From the NCBI RefSeq assembly GCF_040183065.1, contig NC_091117.1:121416226-121480225 (forward strand): DNA of 64,000 bases. The letters run 5' to 3'. Below the pieces are notes generated by a model. The model made no database searches. It was not told the DNA's origin and worked only from the letters and a program-made list of their open reading frames with translations. Shown one piece after another: positions 1-12,138 of this stretch. Numbering within the stretch: the stretch's first letter is position 1; each line of letters opens with the position of its first letter. The position numbers and the translations under genes are program-made. The DNA is from Periplaneta americana (Eukaryota; Arthropoda; Insecta; Blattodea; Blattidae).

Positions 1-792
1 TAGTCTAAATATTAATATTCCTACTAAGCCAATTATGTAAGATCAATTTTAGGGCATATTTAAGGGCATTTTGGTAGATTTTTAGTTCATAAATGCATTG
101 TTTTAGGACATTTTTTTCATGATTTATGGGTCATCAAAATCCTAGCCCTACTAATAACCATTACCGCAGAGCGAGAGAGAGAGAGAGAGAGAGAGAGCGG
201 GAAAGAGAAATACAATCACGGAAACAAACCAGGCAAGAAGACCCATTTAACGTTACTGATCTTAGTAAACGTAATACAATAGCAATTACTATTACCAATC
301 GCAAAGCTCCCTAGTAAATCACCAAATGTTAGAATGCGACGTTATCAAATTCGGATGTATAACCCATACCATCCGTCATTAATTAACTTCGAAACTCGCG
401 TATCCTCATACTCGCGAACGAGTAGCCTAACTTGTGAATACCTTTCGCAAAATCCCATATAAGCAACCTCAATATACTCTCATAAATTACGGCCACCTAC
501 AATTCGCCCCAAAAACACATTCCGGAAGTTCGACGGGTTGCAATTTAAACATTGACTGGTCTCGTTACTATATCCGGAAGTAAACTCGCTACGTCTAATA
601 CAAACGTATAATCAAACATTACTTAGTGATGGAAACGCTATCGCAAACCAAATCTAAATTGCTAAACTAAACCAGATAATAATAAGCAAATGTAAAGGAA
701 CAATCTTGCCTGAATATAAAACACCAGCAATATAGAACATTACTAAATCCAGTTTCCAAAATCTGGCGATGTTACTACGACGATAGAAGTTT
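1..792. other. Low-GC interval without a recognisable gene
   Basis: I see no coding region, RNA gene or transposon end here. The only structure is a short GA microsatellite at 173-197. Open frames are short and have no recognisable motif. Confidence 0.6.
173..197. repeat. (GA)n microsatellite
   Basis: An uninterrupted run of GA dinucleotides, apart from a C near each edge. The small open frame across it has an Arg-Glu run caused only by the repeat. Confidence 0.95.
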
Positions 793-3474
793 CCCAAATC
801 CATATTGATATTCAACCATAAAACAGGGCTCCTAAAATTCGATGTTGACGGCACGAAACAAGTTCCCCGAGTGAGTATTGATATTAAACTACAAAAGGAG
901 ACTCTTAAACTTCCATGTTGACGCAACGAAACAAGTTTCCCGAGTGAGTATTGATATTCAACTACAAAAGGAGACTCCTAAAACTTCGATGTTGACGCCA
1001 CGAAACAAATTCCCCGAGTGAGTATTGATATTCAACTACAAAAGGAGACTCCTAAAACTTCGATGTTGACGCCACGAAACAAGTTCCTCGAGTGAGTATT
1101 GATATTCAACTACAAAAGGAGGCTCCTAAAACTTCGATGTTGACGGCACGAAACAAGTTCCCCGAGAGAGTATTGATTACAACTACAAAAAGAGACTGCT
1201 AAAACTTCGATGTTGACGGCAAGAAACAAGTTCCCCGAGTGAGTATTGATATTCAACTACAAAAGGGAGCTCCTAAAACTTCCATGTTGACGGCAAGAAA
1301 CAAGTTCCCCGAGTGAGTATTGATATTCAACTACAAAAGGAGACCCCTAAAACTTCGATGTTGACGGCAAGAAACAAGTTCCCCGAGTGAGTATTGATAT
1401 TCAACTACAAAAGGAGGCTCCTAAAACTTCGATGTTGACGCCACGAAACAAGTACCCCGAGTGAGTATTGATATTTAACTACAAAAGGAGACTCCTAAAA
1501 GTTCGATGTTGATACCACGAAACAAGTTCCCCTTGTGAGTATTGATATTCAACTACAAAAGGAGACTCCTAAAACTTCGATGTTGACGGCAAGAAACAAG
1601 TTCCTCGAGTGAGTATTGATATTCAACTACAAAAGGAGGCTCCTAAAACTTCGATGTTGACGCCACGAAACAAGTTCCCCGAGAGAGTATTGATATTCAA
1701 CTACAAAAGGAGACTCCTAAACTTCGATGTTGACGGCAAGAAACAAGTTCCCCGAGTGAGTATTGATATTCAACTACAAAAGGAGACTCCTAAAACTTCC
1801 ATGTTGACGGCAAGAAATAAGTTCTCCGAGTGAGTATTGATATTCAACTTCAAAAGGAGACTCCTAAAACTTCGATCTTGACGCCACGGAACAAGTTCCC
1901 CGAGAGAGTATTAATATTCAACTACAAAAGGAGACTCCTAAAACTTCGATGTTGACGGCAAGAAACAAGTTCCCCGAGTGAGTATTGATATTCAACTACA
2001 AAAGGAGACTCCTAAACTTCGATGTTGACGCCACGAAACAAGTTCCCCGAGAGAGTACTCTTGGTTTCACAAGTAATGAACCTTCGTTGCAGGGTTGGGT
2101 TCAGGAAGCCATAAATCTGACTGACACGCTCCCCCAGTTAGTGAAACTGTGGACAAAGATACCGCCAGGAGACCGCCGAGAATGTTGTGTTGTGAATTTT
2201 CCATTTTTGAAAGAATCCAACCAGTTGCAAAAGAAAATACATTTAAAGAGTCCAGCCAAGAGCAAACGTGGCAACAGCTTCCCCTAACTGGCCTGTCAAT
2301 CACTGTCATCTGTGCAGAAGTGGTGTGAGGCTAGGCTTCTTTACTTTTGGAGCCGAGAGTATTGATATTCAACTAAAAAAGGAGACTCCTAAACTTCGAT
2401 GTTGACGGCAAGAAACAAGTTCCCCGAGTGAGTATTGATATTCAACTACAAAAGGAGACTCCTAAAACTTCGATGTTGACGGCAAGAAACAAGTTCCCCG
2501 AGTGAGTATTGATATTCAACTACAAAAGGAGACTCCTAAACTTCGATGTTGACGCCACGAAACAAGTTCCCCGAGAGAGTATTGATATTCAACTACAAAA
2601 GGAGACTCCTAAACTTCGATGTTGACGGCAAGAAACAAGTTCCCCGAGTGAGTATTGATATTCAACTACAAAAGGAGACTCCTAAAACTTCCATGTTGAC
2701 GGCAAGAAATAAGTTCTCCGAGTGAGTATTGATGTTCAACTACAAAAGGAGGCTCCTAAAACTTCGATCTTGACGCCACGAAACAAGTTCCCCGAGAGAG
2801 TATTAATATTCAACTACAAAAGGAGACTCCTAAAACTTCGATGTTGACGGCAAGAAACAAGTTCCCCGATTGAATATTGATATTCAACTACAAAAGGAGA
2901 CTCCTAAACTTCGATGTTGATGGCAAGAAACAAGTTCCCCGAGTGAGTATTGATATTCAACTACAAAAGGAGACTCCTAAAACTTCCATGTTGACGGCAA
3001 GAAATAAGTTCTCCGAGTGAGTATTGATATTCAACTACAAAAGGAGACTCCTAAAACTTCGATCTTGACGCCACGAAACAAGTTCCCCGAGAGAGTATTA
3101 ATATTCAACTACAAAAGGAGACTCCTAAAACTTCGATGTTGACGGCAAGAAACAAGTTCCCCGAGTGAGTATTGATATTCAACTACAAAAGAAGACTCCT
3201 AAAACTTCCATGTTGACGGCAAGAAACAAGTTCCCCGAGTGAGTATTGATATTCAACTATGAAAGGAGACTCCTAAAACTTCGATGTTGACGCCACGAAA
3301 CAAGTTCCCAGAGAGAGTATTGATATTCAACTACAAAAGGAGTCTCATAAAACTTCGATGTTGACGCCACGAAACAAGTTCCCGGAGTGAGTATTGATAT
3401 TCAACTACAAAAGGAGACTCCTAAAACTTCGATGTTCACGCCACGAAACAAGTTCCTCGAGTGCATTGGCGAAC
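793..3474. repeat. 74-bp tandem repeat array (about 32 copies, interrupted once)
   Basis: The unit contains the cores TTGATATTCAACTACAAAAG and TTGACGGCAAGAAACAAGTT and recurs every 73-74 bp. Subtypes differ by GAGTGAG or GAGAGAG at the junction, GACGGCAAG or GACGCCACG in the middle, and one or two A before CTTCGATG. A subtype series (AAATAAGTTCTCC, then TTCGATCTTGACG, then GAGAGAGTATTAATATT) recurs at about 1799, 2691 and 2987. The last two are 296 bp (four units) apart, so a four-unit higher-order repeat is present. Short open frames inside are by-products. A 297-bp unrelated segment splits the array at 2058-2354. Confidence 0.97.
2058..2354. mobile_element. 297-bp insertion of unknown origin inside the 74-bp array
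   Basis: Unrelated, less AT-rich sequence replaces the array between two copies of GAGAGTA (2051-2057 and 2355-2361). These look like a 7-bp target-site duplication. I see no terminal inverted repeat, poly-A tail or pol III box. On the plus strand, an open frame running in from the flanking repeat continues to about 2284 and encodes a hydrophilic peptide (contains GWVQEAINL, KLWTKIPPGDRR). The minus strand is also open for 80 codons. I do not recognise either product. It could be a retroposed exon or mRNA fragment, or a non-autonomous transposon. Confidence 0.6.
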
Positions 3475-3711
3475 TCAGAGCAGCTATTAAGAAAACTATC
3501 TTCTCCTCCCCCTCTCCAGCGCAACCTATGACGCGGCGAGACAGGAAATATGAAAAGAATATGCACGAAAAGAGGGCGCTGACTGCAAGATGGCGTCGAG
3601 GCGAAATGAAGAAGTGCTGAAGTAGGCAATTAGCACGGTAGAGATGTCATACACGGTTCAACCCGTATAGGCCTATTGACAAGGATTAATGTGGCAATAA
3701 AATTTTCGAAT
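3475..3711. other. Short unique interval
   Basis: Slightly GC-richer sequence between the 74-bp array and the mitochondrial fragment. A 77-codon open frame runs in from the array and has no recognisable domain. Confidence 0.4.
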
Positions 3712-3816
3712 ATAGTAGAAAGAGGTGCAGGAACAGGATGAACAGTGTACCCACCACTAGCAAGAGGTATTGCTCATGCTGGGGCATCAGTTGACTTAGC
3801 AATTTTTTCATTACAT
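3712..3816 (+). pseudogene. cox1: NUMT: nuclear fragment of mitochondrial cox1
   Basis: Thirty-five codons read as a conserved stretch of cytochrome c oxidase subunit I when the invertebrate mitochondrial code is used. The read-through GAGTGWTVYPP is followed by [17 protein letters not shown]. The Trp is encoded by TGA and two Ser by AGA, so in the nuclear code the frame is broken. Homology stops abruptly after the Leu-His at 3816, where mitochondrial cox1 would continue into the LAGISS region. This is therefore a short, dead nuclear copy and not a gene. The few substitutions suggest modest age. Confidence 0.93.
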
Positions 3817-4099
3817 CACCGTAATAGTATTAAACAGATTAATTACCAGTCAAATAATTTCTTTAGCCAAATAAAAATTTAAAATACTAATGAATAGAAG
3901 TGTGTGAAACTTGGGGTAATTCCAATTACAGCACAACGACGTCACGAGATGGTAATAGCAGAATCCAGTTAATTCTCGGTTAGCGAGAAACGGTGTTGGA
4001 TAACCATTAATTCGGACAGCGTGAAACTTCTGTAATACAATATGCCAAAGTATTTTATATTATCTGGAAGAAGAAAAATGAAATTATGATTTAACAAAA

Positions 4100-5129
4100 G
4101 GGTCATTCCATGCAAAAAAGTATGTTTTTGAACCATGCTGTCTCAAAAGTTAAAAATATTGTAGTGGGTTATTCTTAAGTTATAAATATGCATTTCAAGC
4201 AATACTATATTTATATCTTTCATAGTTTGGCAGCAATCATAATTTAAAATTTGGTTTAACAAAGAACACGGTTTCATTCATTGAAGTTTTCTTACTATGT
4301 AAAGGAAGATGGAAAAGTGATTTCAATGCAATTCGAAAAAGGAGAACCTTGTTTATAAGTGCCCTTAAAATGAAAAAAAATATATATATAATTTTTTTAA
4401 TAGTTACCCACCGTAAATTTTTTTTTAAGTATAGAACATAAAATGCAATTCATTTTCACAGACGAGAAAGCATGTGTCTAATTCTTTAGGGTATATTGAT
4501 TTCACTGTGAAAATTTCAGAATGGTCACTTAAATATCATGTCAGTTTTTAATAAAAATAACTCACCGGAACAAAGGAGCTCAGCAGGTAGGCTCTCCTGT
4601 CGTACAGAATGTTGCGCGATCAAGGTCAGGGAGACGGACGTTTGAGATTATTCATCGTTACGAAGTCTCGCGAACGCCACGACCGCCACACAAACCAAGC
4701 GGTTTTCAACCGTGTCGGAACAAAAATTAATAATTTCATTAATTTAATTATTCACAGATTTTTTAAGATAGTCATAAAACTTGAAATTTAATTTGTTGCA
4801 TTCGAATATATAACTATTTCTTTTTTCAGTTAGTGTTTTTATGAGCATGCCTTAATAATATTCGGATTAGTCTTTAAGGTTATTCAGGTTTACAATGGCG
4901 TCCGTTTAGTTTCAATGACACTTCATATAGGATGTCTAGAATATTTTAAATGATGGATAACATGTAACTGCCACCCATTTTTCAGTCATCCGTATGACTG
5001 AAATATTAATGATATGGCGGTCATAGTTGGCAGTTTAATTTATTTTTATAATGACATTATTATATTAAAAGCCCAAAAAAATTCATGACATCGCTGGCAT
5101 ATTCTTAAATTTTTGTATGGAATGACTCA
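4100..5129. mobile_element. ~1.03-kb DNA transposon with 19-bp terminal inverted repeats (non-autonomous)
   Basis: The left end GGGTCATTCCATGCAAAAA (4100) is matched by the right end TTTTTGTATGGAATGACTC (to 5129), which is its inverted repeat with two mismatches. Internal sequence is AT-rich except for a GC-richer patch at 4560-4720, and holds no transposase-like frame (longest about 60 codons). I cannot define a convincing target-site duplication, so the exact borders and superfamily are uncertain. Confidence 0.65.
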
Positions 5130-6329
5130 ATATTTAAACATTATACCAATTATTTTATAATGTAATATAACTTCTGAATTTAAGCTGTGATCAAAAAATA
5201 ATTCTCCATTGCAGCTATAGGTTTAGTTTTTCTTCCGTTTATCTTGCATGGAATTCATCTCTTCAAAATCATTTTAGACAGTATTATACACCCATGTAAT
5301 GAATATGAGTCGGAAACTACTTCGCGTTTCTGGGCAGCAGGCAACAATACAGTATATTCAACTGTTACAATGTTGATATGTCATTGTCTGCTATATAGTT
5401 AAGAAGTCTCTCATCTGCTCGTGCTATCTAATACGTTATTTATTTTATTCAGTAAGTGTTACGTGTGTAATAAAATGCAAATTACAACAAAATAAATACT
5501 TCATTGAACAAAGTAAATTTTTGTGCTAGTAAGATTATATGACAATCTAAGGCAATATTTATAAATATTAATACAACAATAATTTATATAATAAAAAACG
5601 TAAATAATTTGTTTTAACTGTGAACCTAGAGAGAATACCCGTTTGAACTTCCTCGCATATGACAGTGGTAGTTCGAAATTACATTTGAAAATATTAATCG
5701 CGCTTTTTTACCTAATGCCCATCTCCCGAACAAAAACTTTATCGCAAAGAGATTTATCAACTTCAATTACTTTAAATAAATGATAATCAATAACGTTCAA
5801 AGAAAACTCTGAAAGATGTTTTCTTCACATAATTATGTAAATAATATATTTTTAACTATAATTATTGTCTTTGTAAAAGGTACTAAAATGTGAAGGGAAA
5901 CAGAATTTGTATATAATGTTAAGTACTGTTGGTTACGATACGATCATTCGGCCCCCCCCCTCTATAGAGCCGTAATGGATAATTTTTGAACCATTGATCT
6001 GCCAATATTGTATTATATTTCGTAAATTTTAAAATACTACAGACCTCAAGTTGAATAAAAGTTTGTATGTTTCTGAAAGTAATTATGAAAGTAATGGGGA
6101 AGTGGAAAGATTTTCTCTTTTTATTCTTCGTAATTAATTTAATTTGTAAACATAAACTATAAATACTCTGATCGACGACTTTACTACACCAGTACAGTAA
6201 CCTAACTTTTATTTTGAAACCATTTTTATAGGGCCTATAGAGGAGCAGAAATGTACAACTAATTGTAACTTGTTCTTAAATACTGTACATCGATATAGAC
6301 AGCGAATCTTGGAAAAGAGCCTAACTTTT
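5130..6329. other. AT-rich interval, nothing recognised
   Basis: Strongly AT-rich, with a short poly-C run near 5950. I see no open frame with recognisable motifs and no repeat structure. Confidence 0.5.
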
Positions 6330-7031
6330 TGCTTTAAAATTACTGATGGCAGCTTCCATAGTACTTAGTGAATAGTACGAGTACATGTAATTTTTGTTCA
6401 GACGACCTACTGATAAAAACACAACTTATTTATCAAATTAATATGTTCAAAAATGTCGTTATATTTAGCGACTCAATTTCTGCAATCCAAGCCATAGCTT
6501 CAATCAATATCCCTACAAATTCCAAAATCGCAGAAATTAAGTTATCCATACACATACTGACAAAACAAAATAAGTCCTGTATCTCCATTGGATCCTTGCC
6601 CATTGTGGTATTACGGGCAATGAGTTTGCAGATTGTTTGTCAAAGAAAGAAAATAAAGTATCACAAGTACTCTTGAAAAAGATATCTAAACAGTGCCAAA
6701 TTATTCATACAAACACAATTTCAAATCAAAATTCTAAAGAAATTTCAAGAAAACAGTAATAATAAATCTTGGTCAGTATTGCTTACTGAAAAAGAACATA
6801 TGCCTGGGTCTCCTCGACATGATGCAGTAGCAAAATTTCGGATGCTAACTGGTCATGACTATTTAGCAGCACAACTGTTTAAAATTGGGATTTTTGGTTC
6901 ACCAAAATGCATCCAGTGTAACCTAGAAGACTCTTTGATGAATCAAGAACATCTACGAAAATGTCCAGCTTTGGCATAAAATCTTCTGAATTTGGACTCT
7001 AAATTATACTGAGAAGCTAGAAGGCGAATGT
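6330..7031 (+). pseudogene. LINE relic: RNase H domain and C-terminus
   Basis: The fragment keeps landmark motifs of the RNase H domain found at the end of jockey/I-type non-LTR retrotransposon ORF2. These are ITDGS (about 6336), then VVIFSDSISAIQAI (about 6450), then HCGITGNEFAD in another frame (about 6605). They are followed by a typical tail: SPRHDAVAKFRMLTGHDYLA, a Cys-rich C-x2-C...H motif (CIQCNLED...EHLRKCPAL), and LY*EARRRM. At least one frameshift separates the HCGITGNEFAD block, and stop codons follow. RNase H would help degrade the RNA strand during retrotransposition, but this copy is dead. The reverse transcriptase part is not visible upstream, which fits 5' truncation. Confidence 0.85.
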
Positions 7032-7702
7032 AGAACTTTCGCGTGCCTGGGCAATAGATACTAGTGTCCTGTAATGTTCGAACATGAGAGAGGCAACTAA
7101 GACATTAAAAACTTCGTCTTATTTCATATGAAAAACTAATCGCAAAATTTCTGCTAAAATTCTCAAGCGATTAAAACATGAGTGGAGGACAGCGAATATT
7201 TTTATAATAAGTTGGAACAAACACGACAGACCTCCTCCTGCAGAGCAAACATCTGCGAATATCGAACTTCACCATACTTGACAAACTTGAACCGAACGTA
7301 GCGCATGTAATGCACGACACTAATAGATACCACTACTACTACCTACTGATAATAAATAATAAATACTCTATACTCTTTTTTCACCAATTCATAGACAATT
7401 CACGACTGGTTTTTCAGTATTATCAATCACCAGTTTTCTTGCAGTATTTCTGCATTTTCCTTCAGGAAGGCATGAACCTGGCTTATAAAATTATTACAAT
7501 AGATTGAATATAATAGTATCTTACAATAATTCAAATCAAGATGCCAGGAATAGAATGAGTGCAGCCGCGATGTGACAACGTAGTCAAGAACAGGTGAGGA
7601 GATGCTCACAGGCGGGTAGCGGCGTACGGAGGCCCAAATGCAGAGAGGATGGGGATCTTGTAGCGAGAGAGAAGGAGAATTGATAAAAGATACCTGAAAC
7701 TC
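7032..7702. other. Interval between LINE relic and 113-bp array
   Basis: No recognisable gene. Sequence resembling part of the 113-bp unit begins near 7700. Confidence 0.4.
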
Positions 7703-9407
7703 AGATAACTCACGGCAGTATCCAGCAAACTCATGATATAAGCGGAAAGAGAGACAGTCAATTAATAGAAAACAGCGAGCAAATAGAAGGCGTATCCTCC
7801 ATGTTGACCTAATGCAGTAGATAACTCACGGCAGTATCCAGCAAACTCATGATATAAGCTGAAAGAGAGACAGTGAATTAATAGAAAACAGCGAGCAAAT
7901 AGGTGTATCCTCCATGTTGACTTAATACAGTAGATAACTCAGGCAGTATCCAGCAAACTCATGATATAAGCTGAAAGAGAGACAGTGAATTAATAGAAAA
8001 CAGCGAGCAAATAGGTGTATCCTCCATGTTGACTTAATGCAGTAGATAACTCACGGCAGTATCCAGCAAACTCATGATATAAGCTGAAAGAGAGACAGTG
8101 AATTAATAGAAAACAGCGAGCAAATAGGTGTATCCTCCATGTTGACTTAATGCAGTAGATAACTCACGCCAGTATCCAGCAAACTCATGATATAAGCTGA
8201 AAGAGAGACAGTGAATTAATAGAAAACAGCGAGCAAATAGGTGTATCCTCCATGTTGACTTAATGCAGTAGATAACTCACGGCAGTATCCAGCAAACGCA
8301 TGATATAAGCTGAAAGAGAGACAGTGAATTAATAGAAAACAGCGAGCAAATAGGTGTATCCTCCATGTTGACTTAATGCAGTAGATAACTCACGGCAGTA
8401 ACCAGCAAACTAATGATATAAGCTGAAAGAGAGACAGTGAATTAATAGAAAACAGCGAGCAAATAGGTGTATCCTCCATGTTGACTTAATGTAGTAGATA
8501 ACTCACGGCAGTATCCAGCAAACTCATGATATAAGCTGAAAGAGAGACAGTGAATTAATAGAAAACAGCGAGCAAATAGGTGTATCCACCATGTTGACTT
8601 AATGCAGTAGATAACTCACGGCAGTATCCAGCAAACTCATGATATAAGCTGAAAGAGAGACAGTGAATTAATAGAAAACAGCGAGCAAATAGGTGTATCG
8701 TCCATGTTGACTTAATGCAGTAGATAACTCACGGCAGTATCCAGCAAACGCATGATATAAGCTGAAAGAGAGACAGTGAGTTAATAGAAAACAGCGAGCA
8801 AATAGGTGTATCCTCCATGTTGACTTAATGCAGTATATAACTCACGGCAGTATCCAGCAAACTCATGATATAAGCGGAAAGAGAGACAGTGAATTAATAG
8901 AAAACAGCGAGCAAATAGAAGGTGTATCCTCCATGTTGACTTACTGCAGTAGATAACTCACGGCAGTATCCAGCAAACTCATGATATAAGCTGAAAGAGA
9001 GACAGTGAATTAATAGAAAACAGCGAGCAAATAGGTGTATCCTCCATGTTGACTTAATGCAGTAGATAACTCACGGCAGTATCCAGCAAACTCATGATAT
9101 AAGCTGAAAGAGAGACAGTGAATTAATAGAAAACAGCGAGCAAATAGGTGTATCCTCCATGTTGACTTAATGCAGTAGATAACTCACGGCAGTATCCAGC
9201 AAACTCATGATATAAGCTGAAAGAGAGACAGTGAATTAATAGAAAACAGCGAGCAAATACGTGTATCGTCCATGTTGACTTAATGCAGTAGATAACTCAC
9301 GGCAGTATCCAGCAAACTCATGATATAAGCTGAAAGAGAGACAGTGAATTAATAGAAAAAGCGAGCAAATAGGTGTATCCTCCATGTTGACTTAATGCAG
9401 TAGATAG
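7703..9407. repeat. 113-bp tandem satellite (about 15 copies)
   Basis: Units starting AGATAACTCACGGCAGTATC recur at 7703, 7819, 7932, 8044, 8157, 8270 and so on, spaced 112-116 bp. Each contains ATATAAGCTGAAAGAGAGAC, a segment AACAGCGAGCAAATAGG, and TCCTCCATGTTGACTTAATG. Copies differ by only one to a few bases, so the array is young or actively homogenised. The first unit and one near 8920 carry a small AGAAGG insertion and CGGAAAG for CTGAAAG. Every frame is stopped, so it is not coding. Confidence 0.97.
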
Positions 9408-9884
9408 GCCTATTCATTTACACGAGTTAGGGTCGGAAAATGGAGTTTCAAATGATAATATTTTATAGATAATATTTTAGTTCTCATCTCTACGTGGAAA
9501 TCAAAATTATGTAGGCCTATCACACGTTGCACTCCACCGTTTTCCTGCATAATTTTCATATGAAGTTCATAACTACTTACTGTCACTTTCATTATGAATA
9601 CACTGTGTCATAGAGTTTCACATCACGCACGATTTAACAGTACCTGGTGTTAATCACAAGGCTATGAAAGCTTTTCGAGACCTGTCATATGAAACTCCTA
9701 TAAACAACATTAAGGATGTTTATGACTTTCGCGAAGATTGTAACCTGTATATGCTTATGTTTTGCCAAGCCGAAGCCCGCAGCTTTCCTACAGACAGCCA
9801 TGGAATAACTATATATTTTTTTTCCTCGCTTTTATTTATACTCGCTTTAACATCTTTGGTCATATAGCGAGTTAATCTTAGGTT
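9408..9884. other. Unique interval
   Basis: No recognisable gene. A 67-codon plus-strand frame at 9664-9867 has no identifiable domain. Confidence 0.4.
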
Positions 9885-10156
9885 GAAATCCGGAGGCCTG
9901 TGTACTATTGTTGAGACTGTTTCTATTGTTGTGAACTAGATGGCGACTGTATATGTATGACTGATTTTTTATGAATATGATTTCGGTGATGAGCCGGTGA
10001 TTTTCAGGGATGTTGTGGCCCGAATTTACTGGCATTTGCCTTAGGGTTGAGGAAAAACCCTGAAAAACCTCAACCAGGAAATTCAACCCGACTGGGAATC
10101 GAACCCGGGCCCTCTGCGTAAGAGACCAGCAAGCTGACCCCTACACTACAGAGGTG
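9885..10156 (-). mobile_element. tRNA-derived SINE (minus strand)
   Basis: On the minus strand, from about 10156, there is a tRNA-like head. An A-box-like TGTAGTGTAGGGGTCAGC and a canonical B-box GGTTCGATTCC (plus-strand complement at about 10096) are followed by the body TGGTTGAGGTTTTTCAGGG and TCAACCCTAAGGCAAATG. The order of head, Leu-Thr-Gly-like core and AT-rich tail fits a tRNA-derived SINE transcribed by RNA polymerase III and mobilised by LINE enzymes. The 3' boundary near 9885 is approximate. It is not a functional tRNA gene, because the acceptor arm does not close. Confidence 0.8.
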
Positions 10157-10255
10157 GTCAAGGAATAACTATTGTTTTGTTGGTTAACCCATTTTTGCAT
10201 AACACCGTCCGAATAGAAAGTGTGATTACTCCGCTCACACAAATGGGACTCTATT

Positions 10256-11739
10256 ATGTTGCATTCGTGTACAAGTCACTGTTTTTGTTTGCTTTCTGCA
10301 CAGTTTCTTAGATAAATGTAGGAAAATATAAATTGCAATATCAGTACGATGTGCTGCATTGTTACCTATTGAGACACAAGGAGCTTTTACAGATGCAATT
10401 CTAGTTATAGATGAAGACCGGAGTGAAAATAGATTAGAAACATATAATTTAGTTACTCATATGTGTAATGAGATTTTTAGCCTGAGCCTGAACAAAGAGC
10501 AGATTGAAGGAGCCTTCAGAATTGGAAGAGGGAAAAATCGTCCCATACTAGTAAAATTTACAAGTATGAGGACTAAATTAGGCTATTTATCTTAGATTAC
10601 TGCTGAAAGGAACGAATAAAAAAATTGAGCAGGACTACAGTGTGGAAATAAGGAGTAAGAGAGAGATGTTGCTACCATTTATGAAAGAAGCAAGATCGAG
10701 AGGTCAGTTTGCGATATTAGTTAAGGATAAAATAAAAATAAATGGAAAACTATACGATTTAGAGCATTGTCAGAGGAACTTCAACTCACAGAAAAACAAG
10801 GTCTCCGCAAGTGGAAATTTACGGACGAGAGAAGTGAATACCGAGCAACCGGAAGGAATTATAGAGGAATTGGTTCGTGATGGCAAGGAACGAGCGAGTC
10901 AGCAATATGAAGTATGTACGGAATTAAAGTCCACATCGGAGACTGGTCATCCGATAGACGAGCTTATCGACCGAGAAAGAACCAGTCAGGGATCTGCTGA
11001 GCCTAGTGGAGTGAAAGAGTAGATCAACGCAATAACATATGACAACCTACATGAATCAGCAAGAAGAAGAAGAAGAAGAAGACAAGAAGCTGAAACAAGG
11101 AGACATTACGGGAGATCAAGAGAAGGTGGGGGTAGCGTTCAAAGAAGAAGTCAGGATGCGATAAGGATGATGAGTGAAGAGATGGTGCTTTCGTCACCAC
11201 AGGGCGGTAGGCCTATATTATCATCTTTGACGAGTAGATTTAAGGGCCAAAATAGTTACAATCTTAGAAATTAGGTGCATGAGTGATAAGAAATAAATAA
11301 AGTGTCTGAATAGAACTGCGATATGGTAGTTTTAAAATTTAATGTCGTAAATCGTGTTTAGTGTGATAATAGTGTGTTCAAGGGACCTCGGAAAGAGATC
11401 AGTTTGGAAGTTAAAAAAAAAAAAAAAGTGGCTAGTTAATAAATATAGTTACCGAATGAAATTTATTATAAAGAAGTAAATCTTGGAAAGTGATGTAGTG
11501 AAGTTTATGAAATATGATATTAGTGAGAGTAAATACAATTTTCTATAGTTTTTGCAGGGCGTTGTTTGAGGTTAATGAATGGATGATTTCAAACTATAGT
11601 GAGCGAGATATAATAATGATGTGTATTAGGTAAATGAGTAAAACCGTGTGAAGGTGTTAAGTGTTTTAAACAGGAATATTAGTATCGGGATTTTAATAAG
11701 AATAGCCAGTTAAAATTTAAGAACAATATTTTTGATAAA
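10256..11739 (+). pseudogene. LINE ORF1-like element, copy A
   Basis: This is a nearly identical partner of 43215-44704, starting at the same ATGTTGCATTCGTGTACAAG. It encodes an L1-ORF1-like (transposase-22/RRM-type) nucleic-acid-binding protein of the kind encoded upstream of LINE ORF2. Visible motifs are NLVTHMCNEIFSLSLNKEQI, EGAFRIGRGKNRPILVKF, and then a basic VEIRSKREMLLPFMKEARSR, LVKDKIKINGKLYDLEHC. A deletion/frameshift around 10580-10620 breaks the frame where copy B has DHLRMLKGT. The 3' part is non-coding, with a GAA microsatellite at about 11062-11082. Homology to copy B ends exactly where the palindromic element at 11740 begins. No endonuclease or reverse transcriptase follows. 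Confidence 0.75.
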
Positions 11740-12057
11740 GTAATGGTACGACTAGCAAAATATCATAGATATTAATGATAGACTATTGTTCTGGTGTATA
11801 TAAGTAGTTCAATCTTATAAAAATATGCATATTGAATGAACACTCAAAAAGAGCTTTTTTTCAGGGCTACATAATTTTCCAAATCAAGGAACATAAAATT
11901 GCCATTTTGACCTATCATGAAGTAAAATTAGGATATATAAATAGTAGGCTAAATTACTTAGTTATCTAAGATATTTAGTCAATATTTCATTATATGTAAG
12001 CTGAATCTGCAAGATAATGATTTTATATCTAAGTACAGTATTACTATTAGTAGTAGC

Positions 12058-12138
12058 TCCCGGCGTAGTTCAGTTAGCTGAGATGCTTGCATATCGAACC
12101 GGAATTACGACAAGGCGGGAGTTCGATTCCTGCCAAGC
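12058..12138 (+). other. tRNA-like (pol III promoter-like) segment in the foldback loop
   Basis: The A-box-like TAGTTCAGTTAGCTGAG (about 12067) is followed at tRNA-like spacing by a B-box-like GAGTTCGATTCC (about 12119), flanked by a possible T-arm (GGCGG...CTGCC). The 5' half (the A-box) lies inside the inverted arm and is therefore also present, reversed, at about 12190-12210. The acceptor stem does not close, so this is a SINE-head or tRNA relic and not a tRNA gene. Confidence 0.5.

Noticed and set aside
3712-3816. Mitochondrial contig or genuine cox1 gene
   Set aside because: Only 35 codons match, both flanks are nuclear-type repeats and AT-rich DNA, and no adjacent mitochondrial genes are present.
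7703-9407. CRISPR-like array
   Set aside because: The units are contiguous tandem copies without unique spacers, in a eukaryotic genome. It is a satellite.
10090-10156. Functional tRNA gene on the minus strand
   Set aside because: The B-box is perfect, but the acceptor stem does not close and a typical SINE body follows.
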